Shown: piece after piece, positions 1-8,815 of the stretch
Numbering within the stretch: position 1 is the stretch's first letter
Layout: each line of letters starts with the position of its first letter
Source: Peptoniphilus_A olsenii
GTDB lineage: Bacteria > Bacillota > Clostridia > Tissierellales > Peptoniphilaceae
Assembly: GCF_040545475.1 (NCBI RefSeq)
Contig: NZ_JBEPMA010000001.1
Location: 124,001-188,000, forward strand
Direction: 5' to 3'
DNA: 64,000 nt
The notes under the pieces: generated by a model
Told to the model about the DNA's origin: nothing
The model's input: only the letters and a program-made list of their open reading frames with translations
Database searches by the model: none
Made by a program: the position numbers and the translations under genes

Positions 1-339
1 ATTATTCCAGATATAGAAAAAGCAATTCAAAAATCTGACCTAGGTATAAATCCATCTAATGATGGTAAATTGATTAGATTAGTTATCCCACAACTTACCG
101 AAGAAAGAAGAAAAGATCTTGTTAAAGTTGTAGGAAAATATTCTGAAGAAGGTAAGGTTTCTATCCGTAATATTCGAAGAGATTCTATGGAAGAAATTAA
201 GAAAGCAGAAAAAAACAAAGAAATTTCCGAAGATGAAAAAATTATGTATGAAGAAGACATCCAAAAGCTAACTGATAAATATATTAAAGAAATTGACAAA
301 ATAACAGAAGCTAAGGAAAAAGAACTTATGGAAATTTGA
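1..339 (+). CDS. frr: Ribosome recycling factor, 3' part (5' end outside window)
   Basis: The frame is open from base 1 and gives the last 112 residues of ribosome recycling factor, which splits post-termination ribosomes together with EF-G. The block LIRLVIPQLTEERRKDLVK and the following VRNIRR-like stretch (here SIRNIRRDS) are hallmark RRF sequence, followed by the helical C-terminus ending in EKELMEI. An internal ATG at 70 is not the start, because homology continues upstream to the window edge. The gene is followed by a strong terminator and then uppS, the usual frr-uppS-cdsA order of Firmicutes. Confidence 0.95.
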   Translation: MIPDIEKAIQKSDLGINPSNDGKLIRLVIPQLTEERRKDLVKVVGKYSEEGKVSIRNIRRDSMEEIKKAEKNKEISEDEKIMYEEDIQKLTDKYIKEIDKITEAKEKELMEI

Positions 340-347
340 GACATTTT

Positions 348-375
348 AGCCTTAGAGAAATCTAAGGCTTTTTTT
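348..375 (+). terminator. Intrinsic terminator after frr
   Basis: A perfect 9-bp stem (AGCCTTAGA / TCTAAGGCT) closes a GAAA tetraloop and is followed by seven T. It ends 10 bases before the uppS start, so uppS expression needs readthrough or a promoter I cannot see. Confidence 0.9.
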
Positions 376-385
376 AAGGTGAATT

Positions 386-1111
386 ATGAATTATAAAAGT
401 TTATTAGATTTGGATAATATTCCATCCCATATCGGGATTGTTATGGATGGTAATGGTAGATGGGCAAAAAAAAGAGGCTTGCCAAGATCATTTGGACACA
501 AGGCTGGTTCAGACAAGGTTGTAGAAATTGTTCAATCCGCATATAATCTGAATATTAAAGCATTAACTCTTTTTGCTTTTTCTACAGAAAATTGGAAGAG
601 ACCAAACGAAGAGATTTCAAAATTGATGGAACTTTTAATTTTCTATGTAAAGACACAACTAGATAAAATTAAAAAAAATAATATAAAAATAAATGTTTTA
701 GGAGATTACACCAAATTCCCTCCAAGAGTGGTAGATGAAATTACTAAGGCGTTGCAGGAGACATCTTCAAATGATAAAATGATATTAAATATCGCTCTTA
801 ACTATGGTGGTCAAGATGAAATTGTGAGAGCTACTAAAAATATTGTTAAAGATGTTAATTTGGGTATAATAGAAGTTAATGAGATAGATAATGAAATTTT
901 TAAATCATATTTGTATACTCATGAATCTCCAGATTTAGATTTACTTATTCGACCAAGTGGAGAATTACGAGTATCAAATTTTTTATTATATCAATTGGCT
1001 TATGCTGAATTTTATTTTTCTGATGTTTTATGGCCTGATTTTGACGAAAATCAGCTCTGTAAAGCGATATATGAATTTCAGCTTAGACATAGAAGGTTTG
1101 GGGGACTTTAG
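386..1111 (+). CDS. uppS: Undecaprenyl diphosphate synthase (isoprenyl transferase)
   Basis: This cis-prenyltransferase condenses isopentenyl diphosphate units onto farnesyl diphosphate to make the C55 carrier for peptidoglycan synthesis. The DGNGRW motif at residues 21-26, the FAFSTENWKRP block and the C-terminal SNFLLYQLAYAEFYF block are diagnostic. The 241-residue length is normal. ATG 386 is preceded by AAGGTG. The C-terminal signature reads IRPSGELRVSN where Thr usually replaces Pro; the arginines are kept, so activity is expected. It sits directly upstream of cdsA with no gap, consistent with a lipid-carrier/phospholipid operon. Confidence 0.95.
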   Translation: MNYKSLLDLDNIPSHIGIVMDGNGRWAKKRGLPRSFGHKAGSDKVVEIVQSAYNLNIKALTLFAFSTENWKRPNEEISKLMELLIFYVKTQLDKIKKNNIKINVLGDYTKFPPRVVDEITKALQETSSNDKMILNIALNYGGQDEIVRATKNIVKDVNLGIIEVNEIDNEIFKSYLYTHESPDLDLLIRPSGELRVSNFLLYQLAYAEFYFSDVLWPDFDENQLCKAIYEFQLRHRRFGGL

Positions 1112-1894
1112 TTGAAAGATTTGCACAAAAGAGTTATCACCGGTGTAATTGGTATACTTGCTTTAATTTTAATTATGTATTTAGGAATTGAAGCTATTAA
1201 AATATTTTTCTTCATTGTAACTTTAGAAGCAATAAGAGAGATTTATAATGCTTTGATAAAAAAAGGTATTACTCTTTTTCTGCCTACTTTATTTTTTGGC
1301 TCGGTAATTACTTTTGTTGTTTCTTTTTTTGAGTTAAATATTTTATTTGCACCTATAGCATTTTTTATAATTAATTCTATTTGCACTATTATAGTTGATG
1401 ATTATAGCTTGAACAATTCCATATATACATTTTTTGCTTATTTTTATTCAGTTTTCTTGCTTACTTTGTTGGCAATATCAAATGATATAATGCTAATTAT
1501 TTCAGCTTTTGTTGTATCTTTTTCTACTGATACTTTTGCTTATTTTATAGGTTCAATTTTTGGTAAACATAAACTAATTGAAAGGGTTAGCCCTAATAAA
1601 TCAGTAGAAGGCGCTATTGGTGGTACATTCTCTGCTACCATAATCACAACAATTTATTTCTATTATATAAGCAAAAATTTTGTTAATATACACATTAACT
1701 TTTATGTTGTACTTATCATTATCCTAGCTTCTGTAGCTGGGCAATTTGGTGACCTCTTTGCATCTTACTTAAAAAGGTATACAGGAATTAAAGATTACGC
1801 AAATATTTTACCAGGTCACGGTGGAGTATTAGATCGATTTGATAGTATAATTTTTGTAAGTCCATTTATTTATGTGCTTTTCCATATACTATAA
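1112..1894 (+). CDS. cdsA: Phosphatidate cytidylyltransferase (CDP-diglyceride synthase)
   Basis: This integral membrane enzyme makes CDP-diacylglycerol from phosphatidate and CTP. The protein is 260 residues, strongly hydrophobic with several membrane helices, and ends with the CdsA signature region (GDLFASYLKR, then LPGHGGVLDRFDS). The start is a TTG placed immediately after the uppS stop, with GGGGGA seven bases upstream. The next gene, rseP, begins 13 bases after the stop. Its product feeds pgsA, which lies further along this window at 22411. Confidence 0.93.
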   Translation: MKDLHKRVITGVIGILALILIMYLGIEAIKIFFFIVTLEAIREIYNALIKKGITLFLPTLFFGSVITFVVSFFELNILFAPIAFFIINSICTIIVDDYSLNNSIYTFFAYFYSVFLLTLLAISNDIMLIISAFVVSFSTDTFAYFIGSIFGKHKLIERVSPNKSVEGAIGGTFSATIITTIYFYYISKNFVNIHINFYVVLIIILASVAGQFGDLFASYLKRYTGIKDYANILPGHGGVLDRFDSIIFVSPFIYVLFHIL

Positions 1895-1907
1895 TTTAGG
1901 AGTTTTT

Positions 1908-2915
1908 ATGATTACTTTTATTAGTTCTTTAGTAGTTTTCCTTTTAGTTGTAATAATTCATGAGTTTGGTCATTTTATAGTTGCAAAAATATCAGGTATT
2001 AGAGTCAATGAGTTTTCTATAGGAATGGGGCCTAAAATAGCACAAAAGAAAAAAGGTGAGACTATTTATTCTTTGAGAGTTTTACCTATTGGAGGATATG
2101 TTCAATTAGAGGGAGAAGATTTGAATTCTGAAGATCCTCGTTCTTTTCAAAATGCTAATATAAAAAAACGCATGGCTACAATACTTGCGGGTGCATTTAT
2201 GAACCTTATACTTGCTTTTTTGGCTTTTAGTTTAATTGTTTTAATTACAGGATACGGTTCTAATGTTATAGAAAATATATCAGATGGTTCTCCTGCAAAA
2301 CTTGCTAAGCTAAATAAAGGTGATGAAATTATTTCGCTGAATAATAAAAAAGTTAATGATCTATTGGATATTAATAAAATTATTAATTCAAGTGATGGAG
2401 CACAAATAGAATTTAACATTTTAAGAAAAGGGATTATTATTACTAAAAATATAAAACCTGTATACTCTGATGTGTATAGAACCTATTTAATAGGATTTAC
2501 TGCCAAAACAAAACATTCTGTTCTGAAATCTTTTAAAGTTGGTTTTGATAGATTAATTTTTACATCTAAAACTATATTTGAAACTCTTAATATGATTTTT
2601 ACTGGTAATTTTAAAATGGAATACTTATCAGGACCTGTAGGAGTTGTAAAAATTATTGGTTCAGAATCTTCTAAAGGGTTAATTTATTTTTTGCAAATAC
2701 TAGGTCTTATATCTGTGAATTTAGGTATATTTAATCTATTACCTATACCTGCATTGGATGGAGGAAAATTTTTATTTTTAATAATTGAATTTTTTCGAGG
2801 TAAACCAATAGACCCAAAATTAGAACAAAAATTGACACTCATAGGAATAATTATACTTTTTAGTTTGATGATTTATGTTACAATTTTTAATGACTTAGGA
2901 AGGTTGTTCAAATGA
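1908..2915 (+). CDS. rseP: RIP metalloprotease, RseP/site-2 protease family
   Basis: This is a membrane-embedded zinc protease that cleaves substrates within the bilayer, in other bacteria anti-sigma factors and signal-peptide remnants. The zinc motif HEFGH lies at residues 18-22 in the first membrane helix, a PDZ domain occupies the middle, and the second active-site motif is in NLLPIPALDGG near the C-terminus. An upstream in-frame ATG at 1872 lies inside cdsA and lacks a ribosome site; ATG 1908 follows TTTAGGAG and puts the membrane helix at the N-terminus, so I use it (335 aa). It overlaps ispG by four bases (ATGA). Confidence 0.93.
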   Translation: MITFISSLVVFLLVVIIHEFGHFIVAKISGIRVNEFSIGMGPKIAQKKKGETIYSLRVLPIGGYVQLEGEDLNSEDPRSFQNANIKKRMATILAGAFMNLILAFLAFSLIVLITGYGSNVIENISDGSPAKLAKLNKGDEIISLNNKKVNDLLDINKIINSSDGAQIEFNILRKGIIITKNIKPVYSDVYRTYLIGFTAKTKHSVLKSFKVGFDRLIFTSKTIFETLNMIFTGNFKMEYLSGPVGVVKIIGSESSKGLIYFLQILGLISVNLGIFNLLPIPALDGGKFLFLIIEFFRGKPIDPKLEQKLTLIGIIILFSLMIYVTIFNDLGRLFK

Positions 2916-3964
2916 CAATTGAAAGAAAAAACACAAAAAAAATAAGTGTTGGAAATATATATATAGGTGGAAATAGCGATATAACAGTACAATCAATGAC
3001 TAATACTGTTACAAAAGATATAAAATCTACAGTAAATCAAATCCTTTCATTGGAGCATGAAGGTTGCGATTTAATTAGATGTGCTGTAAATGATATAGAG
3101 GATGCAAAAGCAATCTCTGAAATAAAAAAAAGAATTAATATACCTTTTATTGCTGATATTCAATTTGATTATAAACTTGCGCTTGCCTCTAGTGAGAATG
3201 GTGCAGATGCTATACGATTAAATCCTGGTAATATTGGTGCAAATTGGAAAATTCGTGAAGTTCTTAAATCTTGTGCTTATAAAAATATTCCTATTAGGGT
3301 TGGGGTCAATTCAGGTTCCGTAAAAAAAGATTTTTTAGATAAATATAATGGTGTCAATGCATCATCCATTTGCTACAGTGCATTAGAAGAAATTGAACTA
3401 CTAGAATCTAATAACTTTTATAATATAGCCGTTTCTTTAAAAGCTTCTGATGTTGTTTTGACAATAGAAAGCTACAAAAAATTTTCTAATATATGTAATT
3501 ACCCTCTACACTTAGGTGTTACAGAAGCTGGCCCACCTTCTACTGGCATTATAAAGTCTTCTGTAGGTATTGGAGCTTTGCTTTCACAAGGTATAGGTGA
3601 CACTATAAGAGTGTCTCTAACATCTGATCCTTTGGATGAGATAAAAGTTGGTAAGGATATTTTGAAATCTCTGAACTTAAGGAAATATGGAGTTAATTTA
3701 ATTTCATGTCCAACATGTGCTCGTACAAAAATTAATTTGATAAATTTAGTGGAACAAGCTGAAGAAAAATTAGATAAAATCAATAAAGATATAACAGTTG
3801 CCATTATGGGTTGTGCAGTAAATGGTCCTGGTGAAGCTAGAGAAGCTGACTTTGGAATAGCAGCTGGTGAAGGGAATGGACTTATTTTCAGAAAAGGTCA
3901 AATAATTAAAAAAGTTTCGGAAGAAAAATTAATTGAAGAACTTATAAAAGAAATAGAAAAGTAA
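2912..3964 (+). CDS. ispG: 4-hydroxy-3-methylbut-2-enyl-diphosphate synthase
   Basis: This iron-sulfur enzyme catalyses the penultimate step of the MEP isoprenoid pathway. It has the TIM-barrel start (NIYIGGNSDITVQSMTNT) and the C-terminal 4Fe-4S cysteines in CPTCART and MGCAVNGPGE. Length is 350 residues, the short bacterial form. It overlaps rseP by ATGA and precedes polC by nine bases. The product supplies IPP for UppS, encoded four genes earlier, so the operon links carrier-lipid synthesis with its precursor route. Confidence 0.95.
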   Translation: MTIERKNTKKISVGNIYIGGNSDITVQSMTNTVTKDIKSTVNQILSLEHEGCDLIRCAVNDIEDAKAISEIKKRINIPFIADIQFDYKLALASSENGADAIRLNPGNIGANWKIREVLKSCAYKNIPIRVGVNSGSVKKDFLDKYNGVNASSICYSALEEIELLESNNFYNIAVSLKASDVVLTIESYKKFSNICNYPLHLGVTEAGPPSTGIIKSSVGIGALLSQGIGDTIRVSLTSDPLDEIKVGKDILKSLNLRKYGVNLISCPTCARTKINLINLVEQAEEKLDKINKDITVAIMGCAVNGPGEAREADFGIAAGEGNGLIFRKGQIIKKVSEEKLIEELIKEIEK

Positions 3965-3973
3965 GGTGTAATT

Positions 3974-6900
3974 TTGCTTAAATTAACAGATATTCTGCAA
4001 AAAATGAAAATCAATCTTAATTTAAATGAAAAAAATATCTTTCTACCAAAAATAAAATATAGAAAATCTAAGAATGAAGTCTTGATTACACTAAGATCTG
4101 ATTCGTTACTTTCTTCAGAAGATAAACAATTGATTGAAGAATCCTTTAAAAACTATCTAAATAATTATAAGCTATATTTTAAATATTATTCAAAAAAGTC
4201 TTATAAAGATGAAAAATCTTTAATTGAAAACGAAATACTCAAATATAATCCATCATCTAAATCTTGGATAAAAGATTTAATTATTAATATTAATAAAAAT
4301 GATAAAATTATAGATATTACAGTTCCTCAAACTGAAATATATTATTCTTTAATTAAGAATGGTTTTTTGTCTAATCTAGAAGAGTCTTTAAAAGCATTCG
4401 ATAATTATAAAGTCAATTTATTAAAAAATGAAAATTCTAATGACAATAATAAAGATTTTTTTATCGAAAAAATCCAAAAAGAGGAAGTTATTTTTACAGA
4501 AAAACAAGCTGCAATGATAGAAAATGAAATTCAATCTTCAAAATCTGATGTCTTAGAAATAAAAGATAATTACAGTTTTGGAAGAAAAAAAATTAACGAT
4601 ATAACAATACTATCAAACATGGATTTAAATTCCCAAAGAATAACTATTAAAGTTGATATTTTTGACATAGAAGTAAGAGAATTAAAAAACAAAAACTTTT
4701 TAATTTCCTTATCTGTTACTGACTATACTTCTTCAACGCTTGCAAAAATCTTTTTAAAACCTGATAAAAAAGATGAGTTTTTAACCAATATTAAAATCGG
4801 TGATCATGTTTTAATTACTGGCGATGTTGGATATGACAACTATGCAAGATGTGAAACTATCATGATAAAATATATTGAAAGTTCTATAAAAGAGTTTAGA
4901 GAAGACATGGCAAAAGAGAAGAGAGTAGAATTAAGAATTCATTCTAAAATGTCTCAAATGTCAGGAGTTAGCTCATTTGATTCTTTTGCAAAAACTGCTA
5001 AAAGATGGGATAATACTGCCATCGCTATTACTGATACTGGTGATGTACAAGGATTCCCAGAAGCCATGGATGCATCTTCAAAGTATGATTTAAAAATCTT
5101 ATATGGTTGTGATTTAAACTTTGTAGATGACAGAGAAAAAATTGTAACTAATTATTCGGAAAAAAAATCATACAATACCTATGTGGTATTTGATATTGAA
5201 ACTACAGGCTTATCTTCTATCAATGATAAAATAACAGAGATTGGTGCCGTTAAGGTAAAAGACGGAATAATTATCGATAGATTTTCACAATTGATTAATC
5301 CTGAAAAATTAATTCCAGATGTAGTAGCAGAACTTACGGGAATAACAAACGAATTAGTGCAAAATGAGCCAACTATAGAAGTTGTAATCAAAGACTTTTA
5401 TGAATTTATAAAAGATTCTGTATTAGTAGCACATAACGCTAAATTCGATATATCATTTATTCGTAGAGAATTGCAGATGAATGGTTTGATTTTTGATTTT
5501 CCAATATTGGATACTTTAGTAATGTCTAGAGCTCTTATGCCTGAATTAAAGAGATTTAATTTAGGCACTCTTTGTAAGAAAATGGGGATTTCATTAATTG
5601 GTGCACATAGAGCTGTCAACGATGCAGAGGCTACAGCTGAATTGTTCATTAAATTAGAAGATAAACTTAAAAAAGAAAATAAATTTAATTTTGATGAATG
5701 GAACGAACTTGTTGAAAATATAGATTCTAAACGTTTGTTCGAAAATTCAGTTTTAGTTTTAGCAAAAAATTTAGATGGACTTAAAAATTTATACAAACTA
5801 ATTTCCGAATCACATATGAATTATTATCATATTGTATCTAAAACTCCTCGTTCACTAATTGATAAATATAGAGAAGGACTTCTCGTGGGTTCAGGAACTA
5901 GTGGTTCCGAACTTTTTGATGCTATATACAGAATGTGTCCAGATGAGGAAATAAAGAAGATTGCTAGTTATTATGACTTCTTAGAAATACAACCTGTAAT
6001 GGATAACTTAATTGATATAAATAGTGGTAAATTAAAGATAGAAGATATCAAAAGGATAAACAAAAAAATTGTAGAAATAGGAGATAATTTAGATAAATTA
6101 GTTGTAGCAGATTCTAATACTTTTTATTTAGAAAAAAATGACGATCTTTGTCGAAGAATCGTTCTAAATGGGAAGCCAGGTAGACCCAATCCACTTGCTT
6201 TACAAAAACAAAAATTATATTTTAAAACTACTGCAGAGATGCTTGAAGAGTTTTCATACTTAGGTAATGAGAAAGCATATGAAGTAGTTATAACAAACAC
6301 TAATTTATTGGCCAATAAAATAGATAAAATCAACCCTATTCCTGAAGGTACCTTTCCTCCAGTTATAGAAGGTTCTGATGAAGATCTTAAAAATATGACT
6401 TATAAAAAGGCTAAAGAAATTTATGGAAATCCTCTGCCAGAGGTTGTTGAAAAACGTCTTGACAAAGAATTGACTTCAATCATTACAAATGGATATGCGG
6501 TTTTATATATAATTGCTCAAAAACTTGTAAAAAAATCAAATGATGATGGTTTTTTAGTAGGTTCTAGAGGATCCGTAGGCTCCTCATTTGTTGCGACAAT
6601 GGCTGACATTACAGAAGTAAATCCATTACCACCTCACTATGTTTGTCCAAAATGCAAATATTCTGAATTTATTGATGGCTTAGAATATGGTAGTGGTATA
6701 GATATGCCAGATAAAAGTTGTCCTCATTGCAATACTCCTCTAAGAAAAGATGGGCATAATATTCCATTCGAAGTATTCTTAGGATTTTACGGTGACAAAG
6801 AACCTGATATTGATTTAAACTTTGCTGGAGAATATCAAACTAGCGCTCATAAGTATACTGAGGAATTATTTGGTGAGGGTTATGTTTTTAGGGCAGGAAC

Positions 6901-8221
6901 AATTGGAACTATTGCCGAAAAAACTGCGTATGGATATGTCCTGAAATACTTTGAGGGGAAAAATATATCTCCAATAGAAGTTGATCGTCTGGCAAAATCA
7001 ATCACTGGCGTTAAAAGAACTAGCGGGCAACACCCTGGAGGTGTCATGATTGTTCCAAAGAGTAATACAATTTATGATTTCACACCTATTCAGTATCCTG
7101 CAGATGATGCTAGTTCTGGAGTAATAACTACTCATTTTGATTATAACTTCATTCACGGTAAAATTTTAAAATTAGATATATTAGGTCACGATGGACCTTC
7201 TATTATTAAAATGCTAGAAGATTTTACTGGCATTAGCTCAACTAATATTAAATTAGACGATCCAAAAACTTTATCTCTTTTTAGTAGCATAGATGCCTTA
7301 AATGTTGATAAAGAAATTTTTGATTCTCAGACTGGAACATTAGGTATACCTGAATTTGGGACAAACTTTGTAATAGGTATGTTGACGGAGACTATACCAA
7401 AATCTTTTGCAGATCTTGTTAGAATCTCAGGCCTTTCTCATGGTACAGATGTGTGGTTATCTAATGCACAAGAATTAGTTAATTCTAAACGAGCCGAATT
7501 AAAAGAAGTTATCGCCACGAGAGAAGATATTATGATTTATTTAATAAATGCTGGTGCTGAGAATAAAATGGCTTTCGACACAATGGAAAAAGTAAGGAAA
7601 GGCAAAGGGCTAACTGGAGAACAAGAGGGCTTAATGAAAACTCTTGATTTGCCAGAATGGTATATAGATTCATGTAAAAAAATAAAGTATATGTTTCCTA
7701 AGGCTCATGCTGTTGCGTATGTAATGCTTTCTTTTAGAATTGCTTACTATAAAATTAACTATCCACTCGCATTTTATGCTACTCATTTTACAATAAAATT
7801 AAACGATTTTAATGGAGAAATCATAAAATGTGGAGTTGAAACTGTAAAAAATAAAATTAAAGAAATTGACATGCGAGAAAAGATGACAGCAAAAGATAAA
7901 GGTGAGCGGGCTGTATTGAATGTTTGTCTTGAGATGTACGCTCGTGGTTATAAATTTTTAACACCAGATTTATATAAATCTAAGGCTTCAAAATTTACTA
8001 TAGAAGATGGAAAAATTAGAATGCCACTCAGAGCACTTCCGGGAGTCGGCGAGAATTGTGCTTTAAGTATTGAAAAAGAAGCTGAAAAAAGTAAATTTTT
8101 ATCAGTTGAAGATTTTTCAAAAAGAACTGGAGCTGGAAAGTCAGTTATTATTGTTTTAAAAAATAATAATTTATTAAATAATTTAGATGAAACAAACCAA
8201 ATATCATTATTTAATATGTGA
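3974..8221 (+). CDS. polC: DNA polymerase III alpha subunit, PolC type
   Basis: This is the main replicative polymerase of low-GC Gram-positives, 1415 residues. The order is N-terminal domain, OB fold, PHP domain part 1 (about 320-390), an inserted DEDDh proofreading exonuclease (VVFDIETTGL, HNAKFDISFI, HRAVNDAEAT), PHP part 2 (about 590-720), the zinc-finger four-cysteine region (CPKC and CPHC), the catalytic aspartates (PDIDLNF) and the C-terminal helix-hairpin and tail. Start is TTG 3974 after AAGGTG. The polymerase and exonuclease look intact. The PHP domain has lost expected metal ligands: Arg321 where the HxH motif has its first His, Thr355 in ITDTG where ITDHG is usual, and Phe717 in NTFYL where a His is usual. 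Confidence 0.96.
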   Translation: MLKLTDILQKMKINLNLNEKNIFLPKIKYRKSKNEVLITLRSDSLLSSEDKQLIEESFKNYLNNYKLYFKYYSKKSYKDEKSLIENEILKYNPSSKSWIKDLIININKNDKIIDITVPQTEIYYSLIKNGFLSNLEESLKAFDNYKVNLLKNENSNDNNKDFFIEKIQKEEVIFTEKQAAMIENEIQSSKSDVLEIKDNYSFGRKKINDITILSNMDLNSQRITIKVDIFDIEVRELKNKNFLISLSVTDYTSSTLAKIFLKPDKKDEFLTNIKIGDHVLITGDVGYDNYARCETIMIKYIESSIKEFREDMAKEKRVELRIHSKMSQMSGVSSFDSFAKTAKRWDNTAIAITDTGDVQGFPEAMDASSKYDLKILYGCDLNFVDDREKIVTNYSEKKSYNTYVVFDIETTGLSSINDKITEIGAVKVKDGIIIDRFSQLINPEKLIPDVVAELTGITNELVQNEPTIEVVIKDFYEFIKDSVLVAHNAKFDISFIRRELQMNGLIFDFPILDTLVMSRALMPELKRFNLGTLCKKMGISLIGAHRAVNDAEATAELFIKLEDKLKKENKFNFDEWNELVENIDSKRLFENSVLVLAKNLDGLKNLYKLISESHMNYYHIVSKTPRSLIDKYREGLLVGSGTSGSELFDAIYRMCPDEEIKKIASYYDFLEIQPVMDNLIDINSGKLKIEDIKRINKKIVEIGDNLDKLVVADSNTFYLEKNDDLCRRIVLNGKPGRPNPLALQKQKLYFKTTAEMLEEFSYLGNEKAYEVVITNTNLLANKIDKINPIPEGTFPPVIEGSDEDLKNMTYKKAKEIYGNPLPEVVEKRLDKELTSIITNGYAVLYIIAQKLVKKSNDDGFLVGSRGSVGSSFVATMADITEVNPLPPHYVCPKCKYSEFIDGLEYGSGIDMPDKSCPHCNTPLRKDGHNIPFEVFLGFYGDKEPDIDLNFAGEYQTSAHKYTEELFGEGYVFRAGTIGTIAEKTAYGYVLKYFEGKNISPIEVDRLAKSITGVKRTSGQHPGGVMIVPKSNTIYDFTPIQYPADDASSGVITTHFDYNFIHGKILKLDILGHDGPSIIKMLEDFTGISSTNIKLDDPKTLSLFSSIDALNVDKEIFDSQTGTLGIPEFGTNFVIGMLTETIPKSFADLVRISGLSHGTDVWLSNAQELVNSKRAELKEVIATREDIMIYLINAGAENKMAFDTMEKVRKGKGLTGEQEGLMKTLDLPEWYIDSCKKIKYMFPKAHAVAYVMLSFRIAYYKINYPLAFYATHFTIKLNDFNGEIIKCGVETVKNKIKEIDMREKMTAKDKGERAVLNVCLEMYARGYKFLTPDLYKSKASKFTIEDGKIRMPLRALPGVGENCALSIEKEAEKSKFLSVEDFSKRTGAGKSVIIVLKNNNLLNNLDETNQISLFNM

Positions 8222-8226
8222 TAAAC

Positions 8227-8254
8227 TTGTAATTTGATGAGTATATGTTATAAT
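8227..8254 (+). promoter_or_regulatory. Promoter of the rimP-nusA-infB operon
   Basis: TTGTAA (8227-8232) and TATAAT (8249-8254) are separated by 16 bases, and a TG one base upstream of the -10 makes an extended -10 box. Transcription should start near 8261, upstream of the hairpin at 8281, so every transcript from it must pass that hairpin. Confidence 0.65.
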
Positions 8255-8280
8255 TTTATTTAGAAAGATAAGTATTTAGT

Positions 8281-8311
8281 AAAGAGTGGGTTTTCCCACT
8301 CTTTGTTTTTT
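8281..8311 (+). terminator. Terminator/attenuator between polC and rimP
   Basis: A perfect 10-bp stem (AAAGAGTGGG / CCCACTCTTT) with a TTTT loop is followed by GTTTTTT. It ends the polC transcript, but it also lies about 20 bases inside the 5' leader made by the 8227 promoter. The U-tract is interrupted by a G, the kind of weakness linked to NusA-stimulated termination in Bacillus subtilis. Confidence 0.85.
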
Positions 8312-8328
8312 GAATTGTGAGGTGCAAG

Positions 8329-8802
8329 GTGAAAAAATCTGAAGTTTTAAAAACTGTTTATCCTATTGCAGAAGAAACTGCAGTAAATCTTAATTATGAA
8401 ATAGTAGATATTGATTTCATTAAGGGAACTAAACACGATTTATTAACTATTTATATTTATAAAAAAGATGGGATTGATCTTAATGATTGTGCAGATATGA
8501 GTAGAGAAATAAATTCCAAATTAGATAATCTAGACTTTTTAGATAAACCATATTATTTAGAAATTTCGTCTCCAGGACTCGATAGACCTCTTAAAACGAA
8601 AGATGACTATAGAAGAAATATTGGAAATGAATTAGATGTAAAATTATATGCACCATTAAATGGCAATAAAATTTTTAACGGTATTCTTGCTGATTATGAT
8701 GATGAAAATATATACCTTGATATAAGAGATGAATCTGAAGATATAAATATAAAAATACCAATAAAATCTATATCTTCTATGAAACAAACAATAAAATTTT
8801 AA
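8329..8802 (+). CDS. rimP: Ribosome maturation factor RimP
   Basis: RimP assists assembly of the 30S subunit. The 157-residue protein has the two-domain RimP layout, with ISSPGLDRPLKTKDDY as the diagnostic central motif. An in-frame GTG exists at 8317, but GTG 8329 is placed four bases after GAGGTG and gives the usual N-terminus, so I take that. It opens the rimP-nusA-ylxR-infB-rbfA operon, the standard bacterial order. Confidence 0.93.
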   Translation: MKKSEVLKTVYPIAEETAVNLNYEIVDIDFIKGTKHDLLTIYIYKKDGIDLNDCADMSREINSKLDNLDFLDKPYYLEISSPGLDRPLKTKDDYRRNIGNELDVKLYAPLNGNKIFNGILADYDDENIYLDIRDESEDINIKIPIKSISSMKQTIKF

Positions 8803-8815
8803 ATTGGAGGGAATA

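Noticed and set aside
5398..5796. 132-codon - strand frame inside polC
   Set aside because: It lies wholly inside the exonuclease region of polC, which has strong motifs in the + frame; the shadow has no ribosome site.
8317..8328. Longer rimP start at GTG 8317
   Set aside because: That GTG overlaps the ribosome site GAGGTG serving GTG 8329, and the extra residues do not fit the family.
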